The position numbers were made by a program, and so were the translations under genes. The notes under the pieces were generated by a model. That model was not told the DNA's origin, made no database searches, and saw nothing but the letters and a program-made list of their open reading frames with translations. From Cyclobacteriaceae bacterium (GTDB taxonomy: Bacteria > Bacteroidota > Bacteroidia > Cytophagales > Cyclobacteriaceae), in contig JANQOR010000011.1 of assembly GCA_028285685.1 (NCBI GenBank), positions 16,001 to 80,000 of the forward strand: 64,000 nt of DNA, given 5' to 3'. Shown piece after piece: positions 1-9,037 of the stretch. Numbering within the stretch: position 1 is the stretch's first letter; every line of letters starts with the position of its first letter.

Positions 1-246
1 GGTATGCTAGGCATAAAAATGGGTGCACATACTAAGTGGAAATATGATGAAGGTAATGGAGTGAAGAGAATAAAGGAAAGCGGAAAATTCAATCTTGAAA
101 ACTTCAGGTATGGCTACCAGGTCAGATTTGGGTTTAAAGGGGTGCATCTCTTTTATAAGAAATATTTATCCGATGCCTTCAAAGAGCCCATTCAGGGAGC
201 TAGTCCAACAATGAAAACAATCGGGATCAACGTGACCGGATTCTAG
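1..246 (+). CDS. Outer-membrane beta-barrel protein, C-terminal end (5' truncated by window edge)
   Basis: Only the last 81 codons are inside the window; the frame is open from base 1, so the start lies upstream. The C-terminus has alternating polar/hydrophobic stretches (GYQVRFGFKGVHLFYKKYLSD, then TMKTIGINVTGF) ending in a terminal aromatic residue, as in barrel proteins recognised by the Bam machinery. This fits the small PorT-like outer-membrane barrels common in Bacteroidota. Its stop codon overlaps the stop of the convergent gene in a shared CTAG (243-246). Family assignment is inferred from a fragment and is tentative. Confidence 0.55.
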   Translation, partial: GMLGIKMGAHTKWKYDEGNGVKRIKESGKFNLENFRYGYQVRFGFKGVHLFYKKYLSDAFKEPIQGASPTMKTIGINVTGF

Positions 247-854
247 CCAAACAAATACACAGCTGCAAAACTGAAGCTAAAACCCAAGAGGCCACCGTAC
301 CATACTTCTTTTGGGTTGTGATAACCTAAATAAAGACGTGAAGTAGTGGTGAGACCAGCCAACAAAATGGAGCTCACCAGTACACCTAACAAAGTAGTGG
401 CACCCGCCATCATAAGGGCCATTATAATTCCTACTGCACTCCAGATAGCAGTTGCGTGAATACTGATCTTAAACCACCTTGATATAATAAGTAGAATTCC
501 TATTAAGATCGTTACGGCTATTAGAATTGCCGAAAGTGGGGGGCCTAATTCCAGGCGGTAGACAAATAAAAAGGAGGAAACTCCGTACCAAATAAAGATA
601 AAGGAAAACGGTAGAGGGCGCTCTTCTTTGTTTGTAATCTCAAGGTTTGAAATACGTGAAAACAGCTTCAGTGTGTAAATGCTGAAAGCAGGGATCGCGC
701 ATGTGGTTAGAAAAACTGCAAGTACCAGAATACGGGCAGTTCTTTCGGGGAAAGTGAAAAGCTCGGGTGCACCAATGAGTATGATGGAGCTTAAGTAAGT
801 TGCCATCAGTAGAGGATGACACAGGCCGGAAATTAATTTCATCAAAAATCTCAC
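243..854 (-). CDS. PAP2-like integral membrane protein
   Basis: 203 residues with about six hydrophobic segments. The second half carries a PAP2 (type 2 phosphatidic acid phosphatase)-like signature: KISIHATAIWSAVG resembles the central histidine motif, and SRLYLGYHNPKEVWYGGLLG resembles the last motif (SRxxxxxHxxxEVxxG). The classical first motif is not recognisable, so the substrate, possibly a lipid or isoprenoid phosphate, and even catalytic activity are uncertain. The start taken here is a GTG whose GTGA overlaps the rpoN stop, implying translational coupling; an ATG four codons further in (842) is an alternative. Confidence 0.7.
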   Translation of the reverse strand: MRFLMKLISGLCHPLLMATYLSSIILIGAPELFTFPERTARILVLAVFLTTCAIPAFSIYTLKLFSRISNLEITNKEERPLPFSFIFIWYGVSSFLFVYRLELGPPLSAILIAVTILIGILLIISRWFKISIHATAIWSAVGIIMALMMAGATTLLGVLVSSILLAGLTTTSRLYLGYHNPKEVWYGGLLGFSFSFAAVYLFG

Positions 855-2296
855 AATTCCTTTCTTAATCTGGCAACAGGAATATTTAGTTGTTCCCTGT
901 ATTTGGCTACGGTTCTCCGGGCAATGTTATATCCATTTTCCTTCAGGAGCTTTTCGAGCTTTTCGTCTGACAGCGGCTTGGTTTTTTCTTCGCCATCGAT
1001 AATCTCCTTTAATTTGTTCTTAACCTCGCGGCTACTCACGTCCTCTCCCGATTCAGTGGCAATTCCCTCAGAGAAAAAATATTTTAACAGGAATACACCA
1101 AACTCAGTCTGAATGGATTTACTACTTGCAACCCTTGAAACAGTGGAGATGTCCATGTTTATTCGATCTGCAATATCTTTTAAGATCATCGGTCGAAGCT
1201 TGCTTTCATCCCCTTCCTGGAAGTAGTCAATTTGAAAATTGATGATAGCCTGCATCGTATTTAGTAAGGTTTGCTGCCTCTGTCGAATTGCGTCGATAAA
1301 CCACTTTGCTGAGTCTAGTTTCTGTTTGATGAAAGAAACCGTCTCTTTCAGTTTTTTATCTTTCTTGTCGCTCTTGTCATACGCTTGAAGCATGTCTGAA
1401 TAAGACCTGCTAACCTTTAGTTGCGGAGCATTTCGTGAATTGAGAGATAGCTCGAGCTTACCATTGTTGTTGGCAAGAATAAAGTCCGGGATGATGTATT
1501 GGGTTTTCACAACCTCCTCTCCTGTGCCTCCTGGCTTAGGGTTGAGTTTGGTAATCTGGTAGATGGATTCTCGGAGGAGTTGCTCATCACTGATTCCCAA
1601 CTTTCGTGAGATCTTTTCATAATGCTTCTTCGAAAACTCGTTGAAACAAGTATCAATGATTCTGATCGCAATTTGAATTTCTTCTTGTTCCGGATCTTTT
1701 CTTTCTAGTTGAAGCGAGAGGCATTCTTGTAAATTTCGGGCACCAATACCGGCAGGATCAAAGCCCTGAATTTTGAACAAGATATTTTCCAATTCCTCTT
1801 CATCAGTTTCGACTCCCTGGGAGAAAGCAAGGTCGTTCACAATGGCCTCAAGTTCTCTTCTGATGTAACCATCCGAATCGATGCTGCCAATCAGCTGTTT
1901 TGCCAGGATTTGTTCGCGTTCATCTAACTTCAAGTAACCTAGCTGGGAGAGGAGTTGTTCATGAAGAGACTTACCCACTGACAGCGGTGATTCTCGATCT
2001 TCTTCATCAGGATTTCTGCCGTCTCCCTGCATTTTGTAACCGGCGTAATCGTCTTGAAGGTACTCCTCGATACTATCTCTTTCATCAATGTCAAAGTCCT
2101 CATCAAAATCCTCTTGCTGCTCCTCAACCTCCTTTTCTTCTTTTCCCTCTTCGAGTGCTGGGTTCGCTTCTAACTCTTCCTCTACTCTGGCTTCTAGTTC
2201 AGCTGTAGGCACTTGCAAAAGCTTAATAAACTGAATCTGCTGTGGAGACAGTTTTTGCTGTAGTGACTGTGTAAGAGATAGTTTTTGCATGAACAA
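851..2296 (-). CDS. rpoN: RNA polymerase sigma-54 factor RpoN
   Basis: 481 residues, the usual RpoN length. A glutamine/leucine-rich region I lies at the N-terminus (QSLQQKLSPQQIQFIKLLQ), followed by an acidic linker of roughly 50 residues, the core-binding region, a DNA-binding HTH region and the RpoN box ARRTVAKYRE at residues 459-468. It directs transcription from -24/-12 promoters together with AAA+ enhancer-binding proteins, none of which is encoded in this window. It is divergent from asnS, and the candidate promoter at 2309-2316 leaves a leader of only about 9 nt. The PAP2-like gene overlaps its 3' end by 4 nt. Confidence 0.97.
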   Translation of the reverse strand: MFMQKLSLTQSLQQKLSPQQIQFIKLLQVPTAELEARVEEELEANPALEEGKEEKEVEEQQEDFDEDFDIDERDSIEEYLQDDYAGYKMQGDGRNPDEEDRESPLSVGKSLHEQLLSQLGYLKLDEREQILAKQLIGSIDSDGYIRRELEAIVNDLAFSQGVETDEEELENILFKIQGFDPAGIGARNLQECLSLQLERKDPEQEEIQIAIRIIDTCFNEFSKKHYEKISRKLGISDEQLLRESIYQITKLNPKPGGTGEEVVKTQYIIPDFILANNNGKLELSLNSRNAPQLKVSRSYSDMLQAYDKSDKKDKKLKETVSFIKQKLDSAKWFIDAIRQRQQTLLNTMQAIINFQIDYFQEGDESKLRPMILKDIADRINMDISTVSRVASSKSIQTEFGVFLLKYFFSEGIATESGEDVSSREVKNKLKEIIDGEEKTKPLSDEKLEKLLKENGYNIARRTVAKYREQLNIPVARLRKEL

Positions 2297-2308
2297 TTAC
2301 TAGTGGTC

Positions 2309-2316
2309 CAAAATTA
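2309..2316 (-). promoter_or_regulatory. Candidate rpoN -7 element (TAATTTTG)
   Basis: Exact match to the Bacteroidota -7 consensus TAnnTTTG on the minus strand, 13 nt before the rpoN ATG. No good TTG is seen at -33. It lies back to back with the asnS -7 element, 10 bp away. Confidence 0.6.
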
Positions 2317-2326
2317 TCACATTCGT

Positions 2327-2334
2327 TAGTTTTG
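2327..2334 (+). promoter_or_regulatory. Candidate asnS -7 element (TAGTTTTG)
   Basis: Exact TAnnTTTG match followed by CG. The expected start of transcription, about 4 nt downstream, is roughly 10 nt before the TTG start codon, giving a nearly leaderless mRNA. Its -33 region would overlap the rpoN -7 element. Confidence 0.6.
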
Positions 2335-2347
2335 CGACCCATATATT

Positions 2348-3808
2348 TTGAGCGAAGTGGATAAATTAAAGAGAACAAAAATCAGGCAACTTTTAGATGA
2401 AGGAAAAGTTGATACTGGAATCTGCGTGATGGGTTGGGTGCGGACGAAGAGGGCAAGTAAAAATGTAGCCTTTGTCGCACTGAATGACGGCTCCACTATC
2501 CGGAATGTTCAAGTGGTTCTCGATACGGAAAGTTTTGAAGAAGATTTTGTTCGAAAGATCACCACGGGAACCAGTCTATCTGTAGTTGGAAAACTTGTTG
2601 AATCCCAGGGTGCCGGACAGCAAGTAGAATTAGTTGCTGAAGAAGTCGATATCCTGGGCGAAGCGGATGTGGAGCAATTTCCGCTTCAGCCAAAGAAGCA
2701 CTCTCTGGAATTCCTGCGTGAGATCGCTCATCTGAGACCACGTACCAACACCTTTGGCGCTGTTTTTCGGGTCCGGCATGCAATGACGTATGCACTTCAC
2801 ACCTTTTTTCATGATAGAGGTTTTTTAAATCTACATACTCCCGTCTTAACCTCTTCAGATGCAGAAGGTGCTGGAGAAACTTTCAAGGTGACAACTTTGG
2901 ATTTAAACGATGTCCCAAAAGACGAAAATGGAGAGATTGACTACAAAAAGGACTTCTTTGAAAAAGAAACTAACTTAACGGTTTCTGGTCAACTTGAGGG
3001 CGAACTTGCTGCCATGGGTGTATCTGAGATCTACACATTTGGGCCAACTTTTCGAGCAGAAAACAGCAATACCACAAGACATCTCGCCGAGTTTTGGATG
3101 GTTGAACCTGAGATGGCTTTCTATGACCTCGAGGATACAATGGACTTGGCAGAAGACATGCTGAAGTACCTTGTTGGTTATGCACTGGAAAATTGTGAAG
3201 AAGACCTGCAGTTTTTGGAAAAAAGGGAGCTTGACGAGGAAAAAACCAAGCCTCAAAACGAACGGAACGAATTGAGTTTGGTGGAGCGATTGAAGTTTGT
3301 TCAAGAGAATGATTTTGTTCGCCTCACATATACCGAAGCGATTGAGATTCTTAAGAGATCTAAGCCAAATCAAAAGAAGAAATTCCAATACCTAATTGAT
3401 GAGTGGGGTGCAGACTTGCAATCCGAGCATGAGCGGTTTTTGGTGGAGAAACATTTCAAAAAACCAGTTATTCTCTTTGACTATCCGAAAGAGATCAAGG
3501 CGTTCTACATGCGACAAAATGATGATGGAAAGACGGTTGGAGCGATGGATGTACTTTTTCCGGGAATTGGGGAGATCGTTGGAGGATCACAGAGAGAGGA
3601 GAGGAAAGAAAAGTTGGAGCAGCGGATGGGTGAAATGGGAATACCGCCAAAGGAACTTTGGTGGTATCTTGATACAAGGAGATTTGGCACAGTTCCGCAC
3701 AGTGGATATGGACTTGGGTTTGAGAGAATGATTCAATTTGTCACTGGGATGAATAACATTCGTGACGTAATTCCTTTTCCGAGAACGCCGGGAAATTGCG
3801 AGTTCTGA
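2348..3808 (+). CDS. asnS: Asparaginyl-tRNA synthetase
   Basis: 486 residues. It charges tRNA-Asn with asparagine in the cytoplasm. An N-terminal OB-fold anticodon-binding domain (about 20-110, including [20 protein letters not shown]) precedes a class II catalytic core with motif 2 ([20 protein letters not shown]) and motif 3 (GYGLGFER, residues 453-460). The start is TTG: no in-frame ATG or GTG lies between the promoter and this codon, and the next ATG (M28) would remove the first OB strand. It is divergent from rpoN and followed after 53 nt by an unrelated hydroxylase gene. Confidence 0.96.
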   Translation: MSEVDKLKRTKIRQLLDEGKVDTGICVMGWVRTKRASKNVAFVALNDGSTIRNVQVVLDTESFEEDFVRKITTGTSLSVVGKLVESQGAGQQVELVAEEVDILGEADVEQFPLQPKKHSLEFLREIAHLRPRTNTFGAVFRVRHAMTYALHTFFHDRGFLNLHTPVLTSSDAEGAGETFKVTTLDLNDVPKDENGEIDYKKDFFEKETNLTVSGQLEGELAAMGVSEIYTFGPTFRAENSNTTRHLAEFWMVEPEMAFYDLEDTMDLAEDMLKYLVGYALENCEEDLQFLEKRELDEEKTKPQNERNELSLVERLKFVQENDFVRLTYTEAIEILKRSKPNQKKKFQYLIDEWGADLQSEHERFLVEKHFKKPVILFDYPKEIKAFYMRQNDDGKTVGAMDVLFPGIGEIVGGSQREERKEKLEQRMGEMGIPPKELWWYLDTRRFGTVPHSGYGLGFERMIQFVTGMNNIRDVIPFPRTPGNCEF

Positions 3809-3835
3809 TCTGGCAAAACTTCTCGCTCGTGATTG

Positions 3836-3843
3836 TATCTTTA
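3836..3843 (+). promoter_or_regulatory. Weak candidate -7 element (TATCTTTA) for the hydroxylase gene
   Basis: Matches TAnnTTTG at all but the last base and lies 18 nt before the ATG at 3862, so the downstream gene could be expressed separately from asnS. Confidence 0.3.
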
Positions 3844-3861
3844 TTTCACCTTTAGCAAGTC

Positions 3862-4680
3862 ATGGAAGAATTCTTACAACCTTTTGAAAGCATGCCGGCC
3901 GTCCAGAAGCTGGCTTGGGTCATCATTTGTCTTGCCTTCGTCTGGATCCTGGAAGCAGCGATTCCGTTAGCAAGGCACGAGTACAACAAGTGGAAACACG
4001 ATGGTATAAACCTTGTTTTTTTCTCATTTTCATTGGTAATCAATGTTTTAGTCGGGCTTGCTACTGTGGGTGTTTTTGTTTGGATTGAGCAAAGCAGTTT
4101 TGGTATACTCAACCTCATAAGCCTACCGATATGGGTGGAACTGCTAATCGCTATTATGGCCTTGGATTTTGCGGCTCAGTATCTGGTTCATTACATGCTA
4201 CATCGAGTTAAGTGGATGTGGAAGTTTCACATGGTACATCACAGTGACACAAAAGTGGATGCTACTACAGGAACGAGACATCATCCGGGTGATTATCTAC
4301 TCAGAGAGGTTTTTGCGATTGCCACCGTTGTTGTTTTTGGTATTCCAGTTGCCTACTACGTTTTTTATCGAATTTGTACCATCTTTTTTACCTATTGGAC
4401 GCATGCAAATATCTACTTGCCCAAATGGTTGGACAAGACATTAAGTATAGTGTTTATCACCCCCAATGTGCATAAATTTCATCATCATTTTGAGCGTCCC
4501 TGGACGGATACCAATTTCGGTAATATATTTTCCATATGGGATCGAGTGTTTGGAACTTTCGTCTATGAGAATCCAAAGGAAATACAATACGGATTAGACG
4601 TTCTCGATGAAACCAAGGATGAGAACATCGGATATCAGCTTGGCCTACCCCTTAACAAATCGATTAAAACAGACTATTAA
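3862..4680 (+). CDS. Sterol desaturase / fatty acid hydroxylase family membrane protein
   Basis: 272 residues with N-terminal and central membrane segments and the histidine clusters of the di-iron fatty acid hydroxylase superfamily: HYMLH (H110, H114), HMVHH (H123, H126, H127) and HKFHHH (H204, H207-H209), plus TGTRHHPGD between clusters. These histidines bind the di-iron centre on the cytoplasmic face. Substrates in this family include sterols, carotenoids and lipid acyl chains; none can be chosen here. It is probably a lipid-modifying hydroxylase. Its stop abuts the stop of the convergent permease gene. Confidence 0.85.
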   Translation: MEEFLQPFESMPAVQKLAWVIICLAFVWILEAAIPLARHEYNKWKHDGINLVFFSFSLVINVLVGLATVGVFVWIEQSSFGILNLISLPIWVELLIAIMALDFAAQYLVHYMLHRVKWMWKFHMVHHSDTKVDATTGTRHHPGDYLLREVFAIATVVVFGIPVAYYVFYRICTIFFTYWTHANIYLPKWLDKTLSIVFITPNVHKFHHHFERPWTDTNFGNIFSIWDRVFGTFVYENPKEIQYGLDVLDETKDENIGYQLGLPLNKSIKTDY

Positions 4681-7326
4681 CTACTCGTATTTTAGGGTTT
4701 CCACAGGATTGATAGACGATGCTTTCAGACTATGAAATGCTACAGTCAAGAAAGCCACCATAAAGGTCAGTAGTCCGGCTACCATGAACGGCCACATTTC
4801 TATTCCAATTCTGTATGAGAATCCGTTTAGCCATTCCTTGGTCAGCAGATAGGAGACAGGAATTGCAACGACAAATGCAATGAGAATAAGGAATAGGAAT
4901 TCTTTAGATAGTAGCACTAAAATCTGTGAGGTCGAGATTCCCAACACTTTCCGCACACCAATCTCCTTGGTTCGCTGTTCCACACTGAAAGTTGCCAGGC
5001 CAAACAAACCCAGACATGCCACCAGGATTGTTAGTACGGAAAAAATAATGGTCACATTACTGAGTTTTCTTTCCACTTTGTAGGAATCGTTAAGTCTGTC
5101 GTCCAGAAAGAAATAGTCAAATGGCATACTGGGCATGACCGACTTCCACGCATTCTCGATATCTAAAATGGAGGCTTCTACATCCTGGCTATTGATTTTC
5201 ACTGCCACATACTTGATAAACAGGTTAAAAGCGCCTCTTCGCGTATTCAGTGTAAGCACAAGTGGAGCAATAGGACGATGTTTTGAAACAAAATTGTAGT
5301 CTTTTACAACACCGACTACTTTTCCTCTCAGTTCACTTCTAAAGTAGAAACGCTTTCCAATTGCCTGCTCTGCGGAACCCCAATTCATCGATTTCACGAA
5401 TGTCTCATTGACAACCAGCGCAAGAGAGTCGTCAGTCTGGACATTGATGTCATAAGCCCTTCCTGCCACAATCGGAATATCAAAGGTCTTTGCGAAATCA
5501 TGGCGCATGTTAAATCGGGCATAAGGTTTGGATTGCTCCATGCCCTCGAACTGGTAGTTTCCCACTTGATGTTTCGCACCAACAATTTCCTCAACAGCGG
5601 TTATCGAACTTATTCGCGGACTTTGGAGAGCCGCATTCTTGAAATTCTCATAGTGCTGTCCCATTGGAGACCTGATGACGGGCACCATCACCACATTTTC
5701 CTGATCGAAACCAACATCTTTATTCATTAAAAATTGTAGTTGGTTGATGGCCACAATAGTGCCAATAATCAGGCAAATAGATATGGCAAACTGTATTGTA
5801 ACTAATATTTTTCTGAAATTCAGTCCACTGGTTTTTTGGTGGGCGCCTTTAAGAACCGAAACTGTATTGAAAGAGGAGAGTACGAACGCTGGATAGAAGC
5901 CCGACAGCAATCCAACAATTAGAGTAATCCCGATCAAGGTGAGCAGTCGAGCTGGCTCCAAAAGTAAAATGAATGATACCGCTTTTTCCGTGAGACCATT
6001 GAAGGCTGGCAAAAAAATAGCTACGATAATCAAGGAGAATATCATGGACAAGAACGTCATGAACACCGACTCAAAAACATATTGCCTGATAAGCTGCGGC
6101 TTGGAGCTTCCCAGAGATTTACGAACTCCGACTTCTCTGGCCCTCTTGGTTGCCCTGGCTGTGCTCAAATTAATGAAGTTGATTGCAGCAATTAACAGGA
6201 CGAAAAATGCAATGGCACTGAATATGTAAATACTCTCAACATTGTTATTGGCTTCAATTTCATAGTCAAGCTTGGAATGGAGGTGAATATCCGTAAGCGG
6301 CTGGAGTTCAAGGGTTACATCCTCCTTTATAAACCCTGGAAAAAATTTGTCGACAAATTCAGGAAAGTGAGATTCCACTTGTTCTTTTGAGACATTGTCT
6401 CCCAAAACCACGTAGGTCCAGCACGGATTCCAATACCAGGTTCCGGGGTATCCTCCTCCAAACCATGGTTTTAAGCTTGAAAACGAAATGATGAAGTCAA
6501 ATTGAAAATGGGCATTTTTAGGAGAATCTTCAAGTACACCAACTACTTCCAGATTTTGTCGACCTTGTAATTCAAGGAATTTCCCCATAGGATCTTCATC
6601 CGGAAAATATTTCCTTGCCATTGATGCTGTGATCAAAATGCTATTCGGATTGTCGAGAGCGGTTTCCTGATTCCCGGAAATCAGGTTGAAATCAAAAACA
6701 TCAAGAAAAGTGGAATCCGCAAAAAATACCCTTGATTCATTGAAAGCTTTGTCAGCCTCCTTGTTGGATAACGCCAAAGTAGGGGATTGGAAGTTAAATA
6801 GTCTAACCGCCTGAACAACCTCTGTCGGATATTCACTTTGCAGCGTGGGCCCCGTAGGAAAGGGTTGACTCGCAGAATGTTCCCCATTTCCTTCGTCTTC
6901 GAAGTGTTCAACCATTCTGTAGATACGATCTGATTTTTCGTGAAACCTGTCGTAACTCAGCTCATCATTTACATAGAGAAAAATAAGAATAGAGCATGCA
7001 AGACCGATCGCCAGGCCACTTAAATTAAGAAATGAGTATACTTTTTGGCGAAGTAGGTTTCGATATGTGATCTTAAAATAATTCTTGAACATGGGTATAT
7101 TATTTGAATTTTCAATTTTATGCGACTTCATCGCGAAGGGTCTGCAAAGACCAAGGATGTCAAAGAAAAAGCCGATGTCAGCTCTGATCTTGCTCCCGTT
7201 TTCTCGTCGATCCTGATACAATTCATACACATCCCCCCGGAAAATATCCAAATGCTTCGGGTGACAAAACCATCCAAGTAGTTTGTCAGGCCATTTTGGT
7301 GGACGATATTGTTTTGATTCATTCAC
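4681..7326 (-). CDS. MacB/FtsX-type ABC transporter permease with N-terminal prefix domain
   Basis: 881 residues. Residues 1-75 form a soluble prefix (PPKWPDKLLGWFCHP...DIFRGDVYELYQDR) typical of Bacteroidota permeases encoded beside PadR regulators. Then come two repeats of a membrane helix, a large periplasmic MacB-type core domain and an FtsX three-helix block (ATKRAREVGVRKSLGSS; SVEQRTKEIGVRKVLGIS). Such permeases usually work with a separate ATPase in mechanotransmission or export of antimicrobials and lipids; no ATPase gene is adjacent. The start is GTG, overlapping the padR stop by 8 nt, so the pair is translationally coupled. Confidence 0.9.
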   Translation of the reverse strand: MNESKQYRPPKWPDKLLGWFCHPKHLDIFRGDVYELYQDRRENGSKIRADIGFFFDILGLCRPFAMKSHKIENSNNIPMFKNYFKITYRNLLRQKVYSFLNLSGLAIGLACSILIFLYVNDELSYDRFHEKSDRIYRMVEHFEDEGNGEHSASQPFPTGPTLQSEYPTEVVQAVRLFNFQSPTLALSNKEADKAFNESRVFFADSTFLDVFDFNLISGNQETALDNPNSILITASMARKYFPDEDPMGKFLELQGRQNLEVVGVLEDSPKNAHFQFDFIISFSSLKPWFGGGYPGTWYWNPCWTYVVLGDNVSKEQVESHFPEFVDKFFPGFIKEDVTLELQPLTDIHLHSKLDYEIEANNNVESIYIFSAIAFFVLLIAAINFINLSTARATKRAREVGVRKSLGSSKPQLIRQYVFESVFMTFLSMIFSLIIVAIFLPAFNGLTEKAVSFILLLEPARLLTLIGITLIVGLLSGFYPAFVLSSFNTVSVLKGAHQKTSGLNFRKILVTIQFAISICLIIGTIVAINQLQFLMNKDVGFDQENVVMVPVIRSPMGQHYENFKNAALQSPRISSITAVEEIVGAKHQVGNYQFEGMEQSKPYARFNMRHDFAKTFDIPIVAGRAYDINVQTDDSLALVVNETFVKSMNWGSAEQAIGKRFYFRSELRGKVVGVVKDYNFVSKHRPIAPLVLTLNTRRGAFNLFIKYVAVKINSQDVEASILDIENAWKSVMPSMPFDYFFLDDRLNDSYKVERKLSNVTIIFSVLTILVACLGLFGLATFSVEQRTKEIGVRKVLGISTSQILVLLSKEFLFLILIAFVVAIPVSYLLTKEWLNGFSYRIGIEMWPFMVAGLLTFMVAFLTVAFHSLKASSINPVETLKYE

Positions 7327-7648
7327 TTAACCCTAGTTGTGGTAATGAATGATATAGTGTTGATCTTAATTCAAAAGAGTCATCCAGTGCTTTTCTACCG
7401 TAAGTGGTAATGAGGTAAAATCGCTTACTTCTGCCACCGCGCTTGTTTGTAGCACCACCTTCATAAGATTCCAGAAAACCTTTCTTTTCAAGCCGATTAA
7501 AAGCGGAATGAAGTGCACCTATACTGGGGTTCCTCTTCGTGTGTCGTTTCAATTCCTCTTTGATGGAAATGCTGTAAGCATTGTCTCCCAAGGACCCAAT
7601 TACAAGAAGGACTAGCTCCTCGAATTCACCCAACTGTGTGTATTTCAT
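7319..7648 (-). CDS. PadR family transcriptional regulator
   Basis: 109 residues forming a PadR winged helix: GEFEELVLLVIGSLGDNAYSISIKEEL is helix 1-2, SIGALHSAFNRLEKKGFLES the recognition helix and wing, and GGRSKRFYLITTYGRKALDD the wing and start of the C-terminal helix. PadR proteins usually repress adjacent transporter genes and respond to small molecules. The gene overlaps the permease that follows, so it probably controls its own operon. A short perfect inverted repeat lies 23-42 nt upstream. Confidence 0.9.
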   Translation of the reverse strand: MKYTQLGEFEELVLLVIGSLGDNAYSISIKEELKRHTKRNPSIGALHSAFNRLEKKGFLESYEGGATNKRGGRSKRFYLITTYGRKALDDSFELRSTLYHSLPQLGLSE

Positions 7649-7670
7649 GATGGGTCAAACGAGAGTTAAA

Positions 7671-7690
7671 ACGATTAGTTTCCTAATCGT
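7671..7690 (-). terminator. Inverted repeat, pgk terminator or PadR operator
   Basis: Perfect 8-bp arms (ACGATTAG / CTAATCGT) around a 4-nt loop. Read on the minus strand the loop is GAAA and the right arm runs into TTTT, the form of a weak intrinsic terminator after pgk. Its position just upstream of padR also suits an operator. The sequence does not decide between the two. Confidence 0.5.
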
Positions 7691-7745
7691 ATAAATAATG
7701 ACTGTTTTTTGAATAAGATAGTAATGGGATCGTGTAGGTAATGTT

Positions 7746-8933
7746 TTAAGTGATGAGAGCAGCAACACCCGGAAGTACTTTTCCTTCCATGTATTCAAGA
7801 AGTGCTCCACCCCCAGTTGATACATAGGAGACCTTTTCGCCGTAGCCCAGGTTGTTAACCGCAGCAGCAGAATCGCCACCCCCGATCAGCGAAAAACCTC
7901 CGTTTTCGGTGGCCTTCACGACGGCTTTTGCAATTTGATTGGTGCCTTCGGCAAAATTGCTCATCTCGAAAACACCCATGGGACCGTTCCATAGTACGGT
8001 CTTCGATGTCTCGATAACGGATGAAAATACTTCACCTGCTTCAGGCCCAATATCAAGACCCATCCAACCGTCAGGAATGTTGTAGTTGTCCGCCGTGAGT
8101 TTGTTTGCTTCGTTGTTGAAATCATCTGCAAGAATGGAGTCTTTGGGCAACTGTAAGTCCACACCCCTCTCTTTAGCCTTGGTGATTAGCTCCTTAGCCA
8201 ATTCCAACTTGTCCTCCTCGACCAGCGAATTACCTATTTGACCACCAATTGCTTTGAAGAAGGTGTAGCTCATACCCCCACCAATAATCAGGTGATCAAC
8301 TTTGTCTAATAACTTCTCGATGATCAGGATTTTATCCGAAATCTTTGCTCCACCCATGATCGCTGTAAAGGGACGGTCTGCATTTTCTAAAACTTTTTGC
8401 GCATTCTCCAACTCTTGCTGCATCACAAAACCACAGCATTTCTCCGAAAAAAAATGAGCTGCAATCGTTGTGGAGGCATGTGCACGATGAGCCGTTCCAA
8501 ATGCATCATTGACATAGATATCTCCAAGAGAAGCTAATTCTTTTGCGAAACTTTCATCTCCAGCTGTTTCCTCCTTATAAAAGCGAACGTTTTCTAACAA
8601 AAGGACTCCTCCGGCCTGAAGATTTGCTGCCTCTTCCTTAGCCGAATCTCCAATGCAGTCGTCAGCGAATGTTACCTTAATTCCCAGTTTTGCAGAAAGA
8701 TTGGGGATAATGTGTTTTAGAGAAAACTTGTTCTCAGGTCCATTTTTTGGACGGCCGAGATGACTCATCAAAATAACTGATCCACCATCATCCAAAATCT
8801 TTTTCAGTGTAGGTATCGCTGCATTGATCCGGGTTTCATCGGTGACGTCAAGTTGATCATTTAATGGTACATTGAAGTCGACACGAATCAACGCTTTTTT
8901 TCCTTCGAAATTGAAATCTGAGATGGTTTTCAT
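7746..8933 (-). CDS. pgk: Phosphoglycerate kinase
   Basis: 395 residues from the ATG at 8933. It transfers phosphate between 1,3-bisphosphoglycerate and ADP in glycolysis. The N-lobe has RVDFNVPL and SHLGRPK, and the C-lobe ends with the nucleotide-binding [11 protein letters not shown] and [13 protein letters not shown]. An ATG eight codons upstream (8957) is rejected because it lies inside the -7 element at 8955-8962; the 8933 start also matches the usual N-terminus. It appears monocistronic, with a weak terminator-like hairpin between it and padR. Confidence 0.97.
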   Translation of the reverse strand: MKTISDFNFEGKKALIRVDFNVPLNDQLDVTDETRINAAIPTLKKILDDGGSVILMSHLGRPKNGPENKFSLKHIIPNLSAKLGIKVTFADDCIGDSAKEEAANLQAGGVLLLENVRFYKEETAGDESFAKELASLGDIYVNDAFGTAHRAHASTTIAAHFFSEKCCGFVMQQELENAQKVLENADRPFTAIMGGAKISDKILIIEKLLDKVDHLIIGGGMSYTFFKAIGGQIGNSLVEEDKLELAKELITKAKERGVDLQLPKDSILADDFNNEANKLTADNYNIPDGWMGLDIGPEAGEVFSSVIETSKTVLWNGPMGVFEMSNFAEGTNQIAKAVVKATENGGFSLIGGGDSAAAVNNLGYGEKVSYVSTGGGALLEYMEGKVLPGVAALIT

Positions 8934-8954
8934 TTGATCATAATTTTGGAGCCG

Positions 8955-8962
8955 CAAACTTA
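8955..8962 (-). promoter_or_regulatory. Candidate pgk -7 element (TAAGTTTG)
   Basis: Exact TAnnTTTG match on the minus strand followed by CGGC. The expected leader is about 18 nt. It decides the pgk start in favour of 8933. Confidence 0.6.
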
Positions 8963-9037
8963 GATAGCCTCGGACTATTTGCCCTTAGCGTTTCACTTTT
9001 TTAATCAGATAGTTAAGAACAAACAGCTAGCCAACTG

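Noticed and set aside
1900-2208. A 102-codon plus-strand frame inside rpoN
   Set aside because: Antisense to the conserved rpoN coding region and similar to no family; composition follows the rpoN codons.
2975-3388. A 137-codon minus-strand frame inside asnS
   Set aside because: Fully antisense to the conserved class II core of asnS, with no promoter or family features.
8934-8957. Upstream ATG for pgk adding eight residues
   Set aside because: It lies in or directly beside the -7 element TAAGTTTG at 8955-8962, so it would not be transcribed.
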